The notes: generated by a model not told the origin, from the letters alone. A DNA stretch of 64,000 nt from Trematomus loennbergii (GCA_012861695.1 JAAOOA010000452.1:1-64000), one strand, 5' to 3'. Numbered from the stretch's first letter, positions 11,201 through 22,464 are shown. Numbers and translations: made by a program.

Positions 11201-13562
11201 CATACGTGTCTGTTAGTGTTTACTTCCTGTCTGTAGTCCATACAGTGTTCCTGTTAGTGTTTACTTCCTGTCTGTAGTCATACAGTGTTCTGTTAGTGTT
11301 ACTTCCTGTCTGTAGTCCATAGTGTTCATGTTAGTGTTTACTTCCTGTCTGTAGTCCATACAGTGTTCTGTTAGTGTTTACTTCCTGTCTGTAGTCCATC
11401 CAGTGTTCTGTTAGTGTTTACTTCCTGTCTGTAGTCATAACTGTGTTCATGTTAGTGTTTACCTTCCTGTCTGTAGTCCATACGTGTCTGTTAGTGTTTA
11501 CTTCCTGTCTGTAGTCCATACAGTGTTCTGTTAGTGTTTACTTCCTGTCTGTAGTTCATACGTGTTCCTGTTAGTGTTTTCCTGTCTGTAGTCCATACAG
11601 TGTTCCTGTTAGTGTTTACTTCCTGTCTGTAGTCCATACAGTGTTCCTGTTAGTGTTTACTTCCTGTCTGTAGTCCATACAGTGTTCTGTTAGTGTTTAC
11701 TTCCTGTCTTTAGTCCATACTGTGTTCCTGTTAGTGTTACTTCCTGTCTGTAGTCCATACTGTGTTCTGTTAGTGTTTACTTCCTGTCTGTAGTCATACT
11801 GTTCCTGTTAGTGTTTACTTCCTGTCTGTAGTCCATACTGTGTTCCTGTTAGTGTTTACTTCCTGTCTGTAGTCCATACAGTGTTCCTGTTAGTGTTTAC
11901 TTCCTGTCTGTAGTCCATACTGTGTTCCTGTTAGTGTTTACTTCCTGTCTGTAGTCCATACTGTGTTCCTGTTAGTGTTTACTTCCTGTCTGTAGTCCAT
12001 ACAGTGTTCCTGTTAGTTTACTTCCTGTCTGTAGTCCATACGTTTCTCTAGTGTTTACTTCCTGTCTGTAGTCCATACAGTGTTCCTGTTAGTGTTTACT
12101 TCCTGTCTGTAGTCCATACGTGTTCCTTAGTGTTCCTGTCTGTAGTCCATACAGTGTTCCTGTTAGTGTTTACTTCCTGTCTGTAGTCCATACAGTGTTC
12201 CTGTTAGTGTTTACTTCCTGTCTGTAGTCCATACAGTGTTCCTCTTAGTGTTTACTTCCTGTCTGTAGTCCATAAGTGTTCCTCTTAGTGTTTACTTCCT
12301 GTCTGTAGTCCATACGTGTTCTGTTAGTGTTTACTTCCTGTCTGTAGTCCATACAGTGTTCCTGTTAGTGTTTACTTCCTGTCTGTAGTCCATACGTGTT
12401 CCTGTTAGTGTTTACTTCCTGTCTGTAGTCCATACAGTGTTCCTGTTAGTGTTTACTTCCTGTCTGTAGTCCATACAGTGTTCCTGTTAGTGTTTACTTC
12501 CTGTCTGTAGTCCATACAGTGTTCCTGTTAGTGTTTACTTCCTGTCTGTAGTCCATATGTGTTCCTGTTAGTGTTTACTTCCTGTCTGTAGTCCATACGT
12601 GTTCCTGTTAGTGTTTACTTCCTGTCTGTAGTCCATACGTGTTCTGTTAGTGTTTACTTCCTGTCTGTAGTCCATACTGTGTTCCTGTTAGTGTTTACTT
12701 CCTGTCTGTAGTCCATACGTGTTCCTGTTAGTGTTTACTTCCTGTCTGTAGTCCATACAGTGTTCCTGTTAGTGTTTACTTCCTGTCTGTAGTCCATACC
12801 GTGTTCCTGTTAGTGTTTACTTCCTGTCTGTAGTCCATACGTGTTCCTGTTAGTGTTTACTTCCTGTCTGTAGTCCATACAGTGTTCCTGTTAGTGTTTA
12901 CTTCCTGTCTGTAGTCCATACAGTGTTCATGTTAGTGTTTACTTCCTGTCTGTAGTCCATACAGTGTTCCTGTTAGTGTTTACTTCCTGTCTGTAGTCCA
13001 TACAGTGTTCATGTTAGTGTTTACTTCCTGTCTGTAGTCCATACAGTGTTCCTGTTAGTGTTTACTTCCTGTCTGTAGTCCATACAGTGTTCTGTTAGTG
13101 TTTACTTCCTGTCTGTAGTCCATACGTGTTCCATGTTAGTGTTTACTTCCTGTCTGTAGTCCATACAGTGTTCTGTTAGTGTTTACTTCCTGTCTGTAGT
13201 CCATACAGTGTTCATGTTAGTGTTTACTTCCTGTCTGTAGTCCATACAGTGTTCCTGTTAGTGTTTACTTCCTGTCTGTAGTCCATACAGTGTTCCTGTT
13301 AGTGTTTACTTCCTGTCTGTAGTCCATACGTGTTCCTGTTAGTGTTTACTTCCTGTCTGTAGTCCATACAGTGTTCCTGTTAGTGTTTACTTCCTGTCTG
13401 TAGTCCATACGTGTTCATGTTAGTGTTTACTTCCTGTCTGTAGTCCATACAGTGTTCTGTTAGTGTTTACTTCCTGTCTGTAGTCCATACAGTGTTCCTG
13501 TTAGTGTTTACTTCCTGTCTGTAGTCCATACTGTGTTCCTGTTAGTGTTTACTTCCTGTCTG
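2275..13562. repeat. Giant 41-bp minisatellite, about 270 copies
   Basis: Continuous head-to-tail array with a 41-bp unit that begins ACTTCCTGTCTGTAGTCCAT and ends TGTTAGTGTTT. Successive units start 41 bp apart, for example 2281 and 2322. Main variable sites are ATACAG/ATACTG/ATACCG and TTCCTG/TTCATG. Rare variants (CATATTAG, CATCCAG, CTGTATGTAG) recur in the same order about 2.87 kb apart, showing internal segmental duplication. From roughly 10.25 to 12.7 kb many units carry one-base losses (ACGTG for ACAGTG, TTCTG for TTCCTG). The array contains no gene. Confidence 0.95.
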
Positions 13563-13909
13563 CCTTCTTCTGGTGATTTATCTGACGTCCAGCGCTCTGT
13601 CTTTTAACCTCTTTTCCTTTCTCTTTCTTGATCCTCCTTAGCAACGGTCTTTATAGTCCTTGACAGCAGTCTGTACTACTGTATTAACAACGTGTCACAT
13701 GTTCTGAATTGACCAATCAGAATTGAGTATTCAACTAGCCGTGTAATAAAAGTGTTAGTAGCCTTAAGGGCCTACACAGTTGTTATGCTATACCACATTG
13801 CCTTTCACTGGATGTATAATGAGCTGCACTAAACTACATTTTAGCATTTAAAATACCGCGCCATTCTTTTGCGGTTATTTTGGTGAAAGTACTCAAAAGT
13901 AATATAACA
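13563..13909. other. Unique or old repeat sequence after the array
   Basis: Non-coding. A segment near 13,705-13,750 (CCAATCAGAATTGAGTATTC) resembles a word common in teleost interspersed repeats; this is from memory of such repeats and not proven here. Confidence 0.3.
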
Positions 13910-14262
13910 TTTATTATTTTTTATTTAACCTTTATTTAACCAGATAAAAGCATTGAGATAAAATCTCATTTTCAATGCTGACCTGGCCAAGAAGGCAGCA
14001 ACGTTACACATAACACAGAACACAGACATATGAAATACAGAGAACACAACTAAGAAAACAAGAGGAAAAGCAGTCACTACATTGTGCACATTAGGACAGT
14101 AAGAAAGGTGCTACTTGTTACTGCAAGAGCAGCTGGTAGTGTGACAAAAGTAGTGTGACTCATTACATTTCAGAGACAGTAATATTGTAATGTAACTTAT
14201 TACTTAAAAGAGACAGTAATAAGTAATATGTACTGTATTACATTTAACTTGCCCAACACTGA
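13910..14262. repeat. Teleost interspersed-repeat fragments
   Basis: Two juxtaposed fragments. The first (about 13,915-14,000) has TTTATTTAACCAGATAAAAG followed by a stretch ending GACCTGGCCAAGAAGGCAGC, a very common fish repeat signature. The second (about 14,100-14,262) has GTAACTTATTACTT and ends GCCCAACACTG, like a common fish non-autonomous DNA element. A related fragment occurs near 39,712. Family names cannot be fixed without a library. Confidence 0.5.
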
Positions 14263-14580
14263 CAGGACACATGTTTCTTGATGCTGATTCTAAACATCTG
14301 TCTGAAATATTGTGTAGGTTTCTCTCTGAGGAGCAGAATGAGTTTAGAAAGATCTCCATGTACTGTTGTCAGTGTTTCAGGTAGAATAGTTGCAGTCTGA
14401 TTGTTATCTGAGTTCTCGTCATCAGAGAAAAATGCAGTGCGTGTCAGAACCCGCTCTAACAATTGTGACTGCTTTTCTGTCTAACTCTTAATAGTCTGAA
14501 TCAGGCAGGTGAGGGAGAGTCTGGCAGGCTGACAGCTACATCCTGTAAGGCGGTTTCCACGTGACTCTGACGTGTTTTTA
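14263..14580. repeat. NLR upstream-region copy 1
   Basis: About 250 bp here (CATCTGTCTGAAATATTGTG through TCTGTCTAACTCTTAATA) is repeated in the same orientation at 15,083-15,300 with scattered indels. It lies upstream of the NLR exons and looks like a duplicated 5' flank or untranslated region of that gene family. Confidence 0.6.
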
Positions 14581-14820
14581 CTCTCTGGATTTCTCTGGGT
14601 GTGAAGGCGTCCTCAGATCAGATGCAGGCAGACTCAGGACTGAAGAAGAAGAGATGAGCAGAGTTTCCTTCTCACCTGAAGAGAGTCTGTGAGTAGACCT
14701 GAAGAGAGTGAGTAGACTGAAGAGAGTCTGTGAGTAGACAGGCAGTGATATCATAAAATTGTTAATGAAGCATTCAAACACTTGGTAGTTTTTTTTTACC
14801 AGCTGTTCTGTATTCACCTT
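14581..14820. repeat. Short GAAGAGAGTCTGTGAGTAGA tandem repeat
   Basis: Three imperfect copies of a ~26-bp unit at about 14,676-14,740, inside sequence resembling the 5' untranslated region of fish NLR genes (GAAGAAGAAGAGATGAGCAG nearby). No intact coding region. Confidence 0.4.
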
Positions 14821-15082
14821 GCACGTGCAGCTATGTGGCTTTGATCCTGGATAAAGTGTTTAAGTCATGGATGTTAAAAGTTGAACGTCTTCATATTTGT
14901 CTAACATGATAGTTTACTATTCAATCATGAAGTATGACGCTGCGCTGTCAGTACGCTTGTCCATGTTTGTGAAACCCTGGTTGATTTACTGAGTTGATAA
15001 CCAGCGTCGTAGGACCACTTAGCGAGATCTCGTTTGTTAGTGTTTGTTAAAATAACTCAAACATACCCAGGGTCTGTTTGAA
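14821..15082. other. Spacer, no feature recognised
   Basis: Non-coding AT-rich sequence between the two NLR upstream copies; nothing supportable. Confidence 0.3.
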
Positions 15083-15300
15083 CATCTGTCTGAAATATTG
15101 TGTAGGGTTTCTCTCTGAGTGAAAGCAGAATGAGTTTAGAAAGATCTCCATGTACTGTTGTCAGTGTTTCAAGTAGAATGAGTTGCAGTCTGATTGTTCT
15201 CTGAGTTCTCTTCATCAGAGAAATGCAGGGCGTGTCAGAACCCGCTCTAACAAGTCGTGACTGTTTTTCTGTCTAACTCTTAATAATCTGAATAAGGGAA
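15083..15300. repeat. NLR upstream-region copy 2
   Basis: Direct repeat of 14,280-14,500, about 800 bp downstream, with small indels. It suggests local tandem duplication around the NLR 5' region. Confidence 0.6.
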
Positions 15301-15630
15301 GGGGTGTGAAGGCCCATCTTCCAACACTGACCTGGTTTCACTGAAGAGCCTTGAAAATGTCAAATGTTTTTTTTAAGTTTTAGATTATACATCTGGGACT
15401 AGATTGCCCAAATTCGAAAAACATATATAACAGTACATGTTTTGATATATATGTTGGGCTATACAAAAATTAGCATGAAAAGTAAATGGGAGATTATATC
15501 AAACTTAAAAATATTCTTCCCCTAGATTTGAACCTCATTGTAACTTAGTTATGAGGGAACTTGTTTTTCCTATTTTCAATGATATATCAAAAACACATTT
15601 CTTATCAGTTCACAAAAGACCTCGTTTTAA

Positions 15631-16111
15631 TTAAAGGGGACCTATCATGCAAAATGCACTTGTGTACGTCTTTATCATGAATACTGTTCCAGGGAACTCA
15701 CCAAGTGTCAGAAAACACAACCCTCTCTATTTCCTCCATACCCAAATCTCTAAAAAAGGGGCTGCAACGGATCTGATCAAAACTGATCCAGATTTGAACA
15801 CTGTCCTGACGTCAGGACGTGGCGCTACGGCTATTGGGCCAACTCCACCAATCAGGAGGAGACAGCCACGGCCATTGCCGTTCGAAAGCGCTGGAGACGC
15901 TGTAGTACATATGCCAGGCCTGTAGATGGTGCTGTTCTCACAAATCAGCCCTTGCTAAAACAGAGCTAAAAAATGTCAAATTGAGCAAAATGAGGCATGG
16001 CTAAAATGCATGATCTGTTTGGTATTTTGAAAAAAAAAAGTATAAATATGCCTTATATAGGTATGGTCCTACACTATATTATTCAAATATAGCATGATAG
16101 GTCCACTTTAA
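15631..16111. mobile_element. TTAA-flanked MITE (piggyBac-like), copy 1
   Basis: Begins TTAAAGGGGACCTATCATGC and ends with the inverted form (GCATGATAGGTCCACTTTAA), one mismatch in 20. Both ends sit on TTAA, the target of piggyBac-type elements. It is about 480 bp with no transposase. An internal 92-codon open frame at 15,647-15,925 is not considered a gene. A second family member lies at 45,449-46,090. Confidence 0.75.
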
Positions 16112-16312
16112 AGTCCGTAACTGCTTTCATGTAATTAACGTACATATTTTAAGCCAAACAATTATATATTTTTTAAACCTAACAAAACGTTTTGTTGAAT
16201 GGTTACTGAGCGCAGTTCAGTTGTGTGGGATATTTTGTGGGGGGCAGGGCTGCACATTACCTGTGGATGTACATTGAAGTGACTGTTTGTGTGTGCAGGT
16301 GGAGGCTCTGCT

Positions 16313-16394
16313 ATGGATCAGAGTGAGGACAGAGAGGAGGAAGCCCCCCCTCTAAAAGCTCTGGGGAACATGACAGCCAGACCAAAGCTCAGAG
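16313..16394 (+). pseudogene. NLR exon 1 (N-terminal tag)
   Basis: ATG, then an acidic MDQSEDREE start typical of fish NLRs, ending at CTCAGAG followed by GTGAGA (donor). Family members usually read a 'GEHDSQTKAQR'-type end; those codons are present here but in a different frame from the ATG, so one small deletion lies between about 16,345 and 16,365. Confidence 0.7.
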
Positions 16395-16480
16395 GTGAGA
16401 TCTCCACCTGTCCATGACTCTTCTCCATGTCACAGCTCAGCACTCATTACTCACTCAAAGCTCTGTGTGTTGTGTTCCAG

Positions 16481-16663
16481 CCCAGAGCAAACACCACATC
16501 CTGCTGGACCTGGACCTGAACCTGGACCTGGACCTGGACCTGGACCTGGACCTGGACCTGGACCGAACCTGGACCGGGACCTGGACCTGGACCTGGACCT
16601 GGACCTGGACCTGAACCCAGCTCTGTTTCCAGTAACCAGCTTACTGCCAGAGACCAGAACCAG
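16481..16663 (+). pseudogene. NLR exon 2 with CCTGGA hexanucleotide expansion
   Basis: Acceptor TTCCAG at 16,475-16,480 and donor CAG|GTGTGT at 16,663. Between 16,502 and 16,612 it is a CCTGGA hexamer run (about 18 units with CCTGAA and CCGGGA variants) encoding alternating Pro-Gly in the family frame. Fish NLRs commonly have a short 'PGPGPGPS' segment here; this copy is strongly expanded. Overlapping Asp-Leu and Arg-Ser frames over the same bases are shadows. Confidence 0.7.
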
Positions 16664-16699
16664 GTGTGTGGTCGCCGGCTGAGTCACTCTCTTATTTCT

Positions 16700-17060
16700 C
16701 TCATGGTACTTATTTGTACCAGTAGGTCAACTTGGTTTGCAGAAGTAAGAAAAGGTATCCATTGTGACACATGCTTCATACAATATAGACAACAGACACA
16801 TCTTTAAAAAGTCCCTCTGGCTCCAGAACATCCACAAAGCTGTTTTTAAACCTCTTGGTTCTACACCTTTAGGAAGATTAACCTCCGGCCCGAAGGAAGA
16901 AGCTGAAGCTCAGGTTGCAGGGGGTGGAGTCTTCATTGAACATGGAGTTAGACAGCCTCTGTAACGTCTGATGAGCAGGGGCTCCAGGTTTAGCTGTGAC
17001 TCACCAATCAGTCTGCTAGACCACTTTATGATCTGACTGAGACAGTGTCTGCTCTTTAAA
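16700..17060. repeat. Probable interspersed repeat in NLR intron
   Basis: GC-moderate block (for example GAAGGAAGAAGCTGAAGC near 16,892) that reads like an old retroposon 3' end. No terminal structure or coding domain found. Family not identified. Confidence 0.3.
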
Positions 17061-17355
17061 GACAGGTTACCAAACCAAGACATTAAAGGAAAAGACAGAA
17101 CTGACTGTGCTGACTGTCTTCAAGTTTAGGATTGACTTCCTGAATGTCTTTCGTGAAGTCTAAGGTATTAAAACAAGTTTAGAACGATTAGGGCATTTAC
17201 TAACTCGACATCTGAATTGAAGCCATCCAAAGTCACATGCAGCTGTTCTTTGGATCCTGAAGGCCTGTTGTGGTTTTCAAAAGTACAAAAATACAAACAA
17301 CAATATATAGTTCTGTAAGATAAAGATGTTCTTTCTCTGTATCTTTGCTCTGCAG

Positions 17356-17628
17356 GGAGAAAATATGGAGACACCTAGAGAAGTCCTATTCAAAACTTTA
17401 AAAGATTTGGGGAATGAGTTTAAGACTTCAAGTGGGACCTGCAGGGAAGGTCCTAGGATTCCCAGGAATCCCAAAGAGTGAACTAGAGAAAGCAGACCGA
17501 GGGACACAGTGGATCTGATGCTTCGGGACTACGACATAAACCCATTAAAGTGACCAGAGACGTTTTGAAGAAGATCCCGAGGAATGATCTAGAAGAGGAA
17601 TTATCAAAATTCCCATCAGACCCTGAAG
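17356..17628 (+). pseudogene. NLR pyrin-like (PYD) exon, frameshifted
   Basis: Acceptor CTGCAG at 17,350-17,355 and donor GAAG|GTAGGT at 17,628. Translated pieces match the teleost PYD pattern: 'REVLFKTLKDLGNE' (helix 1), a central RIPRNPK-like basic patch, 'RDVLKKIPRNDLEEEL' (helices 4-5) near the end. These pieces fall in different frames and a TGA closes the first frame at 17,479. PYDs mediate homotypic inflammasome contacts; this one cannot be translated whole. Identification rests on helix motifs and position between the N-terminal tag and NACHT exons. Confidence 0.75.
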
Positions 17629-18200
17629 GTAGGTCTTTAAAAAAGAGTGTACCAAAATATATATATACATTTATTTTTTTATTTTTCACAGCCATGCATC
17701 ATGTTTTTAGACTCCTGATATACCCCTCAGAGAACCATCACCTCTACATGGTGTCGGGGTTGAGGTACCCCTGAAAGCAGAGAGGTCAGGGTCACTAGTT
17801 TTTCATGGGACCCAAGGTCGTTTTACAAAGAAAAACAGGAGTCAAAACAAACAAAGGAGGAGAAGATGCTTTATTTCCCAAAGGGAAATTCAGCTCAGTT
17901 GTTCACTCGGTTGTGGTAACACACAGTACAATACACACACATGCACAGGACAGGTGAGAGAGGTCTGAACAAAACAGGCGGCCAGTCTGTCCACCACAGG
18001 GAGCAGTTGGGGGTTCTGTGCCCTGCTCGAGGGCAGGAGGTGAACTCTCTCCAGGAACCAGTCTACACTCCGTGTTATTGTCGGTTCCCAAGACAAATTC
18101 CTACAGACTGCGGCACTAAAACACTCCGCTGCATTGGCTGGGAATCGGACCTAGGGGTCCAGGCAAGATTTCTACTGAACCACCAATGCTATATTAACGA
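17629..18200. repeat. Teleost interspersed repeat in NLR intron
   Basis: GGGAGCAGTTGGGGGTTCTG followed by GTGCCCTGCTCGAGGGCA at 18,000-18,035, and GGGAATCGGACC at 18,140, are hallmarks of a very common fish repeat. A TTTATTTCCCAAAGGGAAATTC word at 17,868-17,890 is another frequent fish repeat word. The 132-codon open frame here is repeat-derived. Confidence 0.55.
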
Positions 18201-18585
18201 GTTTCTCCTGGAGTCCTTGAGTGCTACGTTTTCCCAGGAAACTGACAATTCTGTTTGGAATGAGGTTTGTCCTGCCGAACTGTCAGATATCTCAGGAGGG
18301 GGAGTCATGGATCAACCCCGGGTGTTTTCCACAGTGTAGGTTAGCTGCTGACTCAGTCTCAGGATGTTGAATGGGACTGATGCACACTGAGTTCAGGAGG
18401 CAGAGCTGAGGGCTTGGAGAACAGCTGTTGTTGCTCAGGTGGTCAGAAGGGGCCACAGGGACACACTGTGGAGGTTTGTCCTGACATAAGATTGGACAGT
18501 TGTGATTTACATTCCTGTCAATGTGCATGGAGGCAGACCATTGTCCATGATTTAAAGGGGACTGTAGGGTAAGCTCTAAACATCA
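18201..18585. other. NLR intron, nothing recognised
   Basis: Non-coding; no repeat structure or domain that I can support. Confidence 0.3.
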
Positions 18586-19802
18586 GGGGCCTCATTTATA
18601 ACGCCTTGCGTAGGATTGACGTAGGAAGGTTGCTTACGTAGTACAAAGCACAAAAATAAGTACAGACATTTTCCGCCATTTTCCGATTCACAAAACATTG
18701 CGTACCGGCGTAGGAAGTGCGTACGGCACTTCCTACGCCTGTTTCCCTTTATAAATCACAATCGACTCGTAACGCCCATATTTGCCTATACATAGTCAAA
18801 GAAACGCCCATTCATTCATTCATTCATTCATTTTGACTGACTGCATGAAGAAGATCAGGAAATGAGGACCGAACAGCTAAAAAAGACATCTCACACCGTG
18901 TCAGATTTTGGTTATTTTGGGGAGGTCGAGATAAATCATATTGTTTGGTGGATGCAGTTTGAACCAGAGGAGCAGCATGGAGGTCGGATCGTCACCAAAA
19001 TAAATAAATAAGTGGTCCGAAAAAAGTTAATGACAAAAAAAATACACATAACCTTCCTCAGGCAGTGTGTTTGTCCCGGGGACAGGAGACCCCCCCTTGA
19101 TGAAAAACTGTAAGAAATGATGGGGGAATCCCTCCGGAGTGTAGTCATGACGACTGGATTTGAATGATTGTGTTGTATTTGGTGGTTTGTGTTCCAGCTG
19201 TCGATCAGCAACTATATATCCATAATCCACCAGTTAAAGGAAATACAATGTGTTGTGTTATATTAGCTGTTTACCACATATAGTGTTCTTAGTTTCCATA
19301 CCTCCTGGGTTTTACGAGCCACTTATCAAGTCTTGGCAAACGGCATAAAACACGATTAAACGTGATAGGATATAAAACCATGCTCGTATCTACAACCTAT
19401 AGAAATGCAAAACGGTGGTTTTAAATAGCATATCCGTATTTATTTATTGCTCCAAGTGATGTTTTTGTGTGCACTGAGGAGTCTCAAACAGGCGTTTGTT
19501 TCATCATTTTAAGATTGGCTTTAATCAATGTTTGAAAATGAATTCTTCATATTTGATAAATGAGAGGTAACATTTTATTTATGGTATTATTTCCACATAT
19601 TTCTCTCCATTCTTCCTTCTGCCAACGGTGTCGCAGTTTCTCGTCTCTCCCGTTTGTGTGCTTAGTGCGTACGCATGGGTTAGAATTTGCGTGGAGGACC
19701 GCACATTTTCCCGTCAAGTTAGTATTTTATAAATCGCAAACATTGCGTAGAAACTGGCGTACGCCATTTTTTGAGCGTATATCCCTTTATAAATGAGGCC
19801 CC
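18586..19802. mobile_element. DNA transposon with 16-bp perfect TIRs
   Basis: Starts GGGGCCTCATTTATAA and ends with its exact reverse complement (TTATAAATGAGGCCCC at 19,787-19,802), length 1,217 bp. Subterminal GCGTAGG/CCTACGC and GTACGC words recur in both orientations near each end. The TIR resembles widespread teleost Harbinger/ISL2EU-like elements, from general familiarity only. No intact transposase is seen; a CATT run lies near 18,809-18,832. Inserted in the NLR intron before the NACHT exon. The target duplication is unclear. Confidence 0.75.
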
Positions 19803-20324
19803 AGAGGAGCACATTGCTCAGCCTCACTGGGATTGCTCACTGCAGATTCTGTCCTACTCATTACTAAAGGCCCAGCCCCCTACAGGTGGAAGGAGGTATC
19901 ATTTGCCGTCCAACATGACTTGGTGAGGAAGGGACGGGTTATTACTGTGACCCCCCAGAGTGTCTTGTAGATAGTAGGCTACTGCAGGAGTATACTGCGA
20001 CACAGTAAGAGGCATCCACTTCCTGTATAACTGGAGAGAGAGCTGTGTCCACACCCTCAGTGGGTGTTGGGATCTGCTGGTATCGTGCCTCATCTCCCAG
20101 CAGCAGGAATAAGAGTCAGTCAGGTTTAGGGCCATGGTTCTCTGTGGGAAAACTGATGGTTCTCTGTGGGGTGGAATGTATCTGGACAATGTACAGATAA
20201 TTATGCAACAATATCCAGTGACTTGACATAAGGAAAATAACCTGCTATTTTGTCAGAAATGGGTCCAATTAGAAGGAAATATGTTGATGTGTCTTTCATG
20301 TAAATGTCTTTCTTGTTCATTCAG
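19803..20324. other. NLR intron 5' of NACHT exon
   Basis: Non-coding; open frames on either strand lack recognisable domains. Ends with a pyrimidine-rich tract and acceptor TTCAG at 20,320-20,324. Confidence 0.4.
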
Positions 20325-22065
20325 ATATTCTCACAAAGTGCCAAGGTGAACTCAAATCAAACCTGAAGAAAACATATGAAAATATCAAATTTATGGAAAA
20401 ATCTGAACCACTAAATGAAATCTACACGGAGATCTACATCACCAAGGGAGACACCGGAGAGGTCAACAAGGAACATGAGATCAGACAGATCGAACAAGCA
20501 TTCACTAAACCAGACAGACCAGAAACACCCATCAAACAAGAAGACCTCTTTAAAGGCTCAACTGAAAGAGGTAAACCAATCAGAGCAGTGATGACAAAGG
20601 GTGTGGCTGGCATTGGGAAAACAGTCTTAACACAGAAGTTCACTCTGGACTGGGCTGAAGGCAAAGCCAACCAGGACATCCAGTTCATATTTCCATTACC
20701 TTTCAGAGAGCTGAATGTGGTGAGAGAGAACAAGTACAGCTTGGTGGAACTTGTTCATCACTTCTTCTCTGAAACCAGAGACGCAGGAATCTGCAGGTTT
20801 GATCAGTTCAAGGTTGTGTTCATCTTTGACGGTCTGGATGAGTGTCGACTTCCTCTGAAATTCGACAACACTGAGAACACTGATGTCAGAAAGTCCACCT
20901 CAGTGGATCGGCTGCTGACAAACCTCATCAGGGGAAGCTGCTCCCTCTGCTCGCCTCTGGATAACCACACGACCTGCAGCAGCCAATCAGATCACTGAGT
21001 TTGTGGACATGGTGACAGAGGTCCGAGGGTTCACTGACCCACAGAAGGAGGAGTACTTCAGGAAGAGATTCAGAGATCAGGAGCAGGCCGGCACCATCAT
21101 CTCCCACATCAAGACCTCACGAAGCCTCCACATCATGTGCCACATCCCAGTCTTCTGCTGGATCTCTGCTTCAGTTCTGGAGGACATGTTGAAAACTGAG
21201 GGAGGAGAGCTGCCCAAGACCCTGACTGAGATGTACATCCACTTCCTGGTGATTCAGTCCAAAGTGAACGTCAAGTATGATGGAGGAGCTGAGACAGATC
21301 CACACTGGAGTCCAGAGAGCAGGAAGATGATGGAGTCTCTGGGAAAACTGGCTTTTGAGCAGCTGCAGAAAGGCAACCTGATCTTCTATGAGTCCGACCT
21401 GAGAGAGTGTGGCATCGATATCAGAGCAGCCTCAGTGTACTCAGGAGTGTTCACACAGGTCTTTAGAGAGGAGAGGAACGTACAAGAACACAGTGTTCTG
21501 CTTCGTCCATCTGAGCGTTCAGGAGTTTCTGGCTGCTCTTCATGTCCATCTGACCTTCATCAACTCTGGAGTCAACCTGATGGCCCCCTGGTGGTCTAAA
21601 GTCTTCAGACAAAACCTAAACATCTCTACCAGAGTGCTGTGGACAAGGCCTTACAGAGTCCAAACGGACACCTGGACTTGTTCCTCCGCTTCCTCCTGGG
21701 TCTTTCACTGGAGACCAATCAGAAACTCTACAGACCTGCTGACACAGACAGGAAGTAGCTCACAGACCACCAGAAAACAGTGAAATACATCAAGAAAAGA
21801 TAAGAAAAACCCGTCTCCGGAGAAAAGCATCAACCTGTTCCACTGTCTGAATGAACTGAATGATCGTTCTCTAGTGGAGGAGATCCAACAGTCCCTGAGT
21901 CAGGAAGTCTCTCCACAGATATCTGTCTCCTGCTCAGTGGTCAGCTCTGGTCTTCATCTTACTGTCATCAAAAGATCTGGAAGTGTTTGACCTGAAGAAA
22001 TACTCTGCTTCAGAGGAGGCTCTTCTGAGGCTGCTGCCAGTGGTCAAAGCCTCCAGGAAAGCTCT
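20325..22065 (+). pseudogene. NLR FISNA-NACHT exon
   Basis: Opens with the FISNA region (EPLNEIYTEIYITKGDTGEV at 20,409-20,468), then the NACHT ATPase: Walker A GVAGIGKT (20,599-20,622), Walker B FIFDGLDECR (20,822-20,851) and sensor-1 'ITTRP' at about 20,960. Winged-helix and HD2 segments follow ('[13 protein letters not shown]', 'DLKKYSASEEALLRLLP'). NACHT domains bind ATP and drive NLR oligomerisation in the cytosol. Frame changes occur near 20,935, 21,490, 21,610 and 21,750, and a premature TGA is at 20,996, so only the first ~200 codons and the next ~160 are uninterrupted. Catalytic motifs themselves are intact. Donor GCTCT|GTAAG at 22,065. Confidence 0.85.
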
Positions 22066-22150
22066 GTAAGTGGAGATAAAACTACATTAACTAGGAACAG
22101 TTGAGACATGAGATAAAAACTCTTTGTGTTCACTGCTGATCTTTCCCCAG

Positions 22151-22322
22151 GCTGAGTGGCTGCAACCTGTCAGAGAGAAGCTGTGAAGCTCTGTCCTCAG
22201 TCCTCAGCTCCCAGTCCTCTAGTCTGAGAGATCTGGACCTGAGTAACAACGACCTGAAGGATTCAGGAGTGAAGCTGGTCTGCTGGACTGGAGAGTCCAC
22301 ACTGTGAACTGGAGACTCTCAG
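22151..22322 (+). pseudogene. NLR LRR exon 1, frameshifted
   Basis: Acceptor CCCCAG at 22,145-22,150. Encodes one ribonuclease-inhibitor-type [21 protein letters not shown] then [19 protein letters not shown]. After 'VKL' the frame is lost (TGA at 22,305), where the family would continue with a [16 protein letters not shown] end. Donor CTCAG|GTCAG. Confidence 0.8.
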
Positions 22323-22464
22323 GTCAGAGTTCAGCTTTTTATTTTCAAGCAGTTCAATTATTTCATCCAGCTTTTTGTTCATGTTGATGAAGATGGTCCA
22401 CCTCTGATGTTCCTGCTCATGTGACTTTTTAAAGCACTGAGTTTACTGTATTCCCTGGTTGCAG

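Noticed and set aside
2275..13562. CRISPR-like regular array
   Set aside because: Units are contiguous 41-bp repeats with no unique spacers, in a eukaryotic context.
16395..16687. Asp-Leu and Arg-Ser repeat frames
   Set aside because: Shadows of the CCTGGA coding hexamer on other frames and strand.
17941..18339. 132-codon + strand open frame
   Set aside because: Covers a common teleost interspersed repeat and has no domain.
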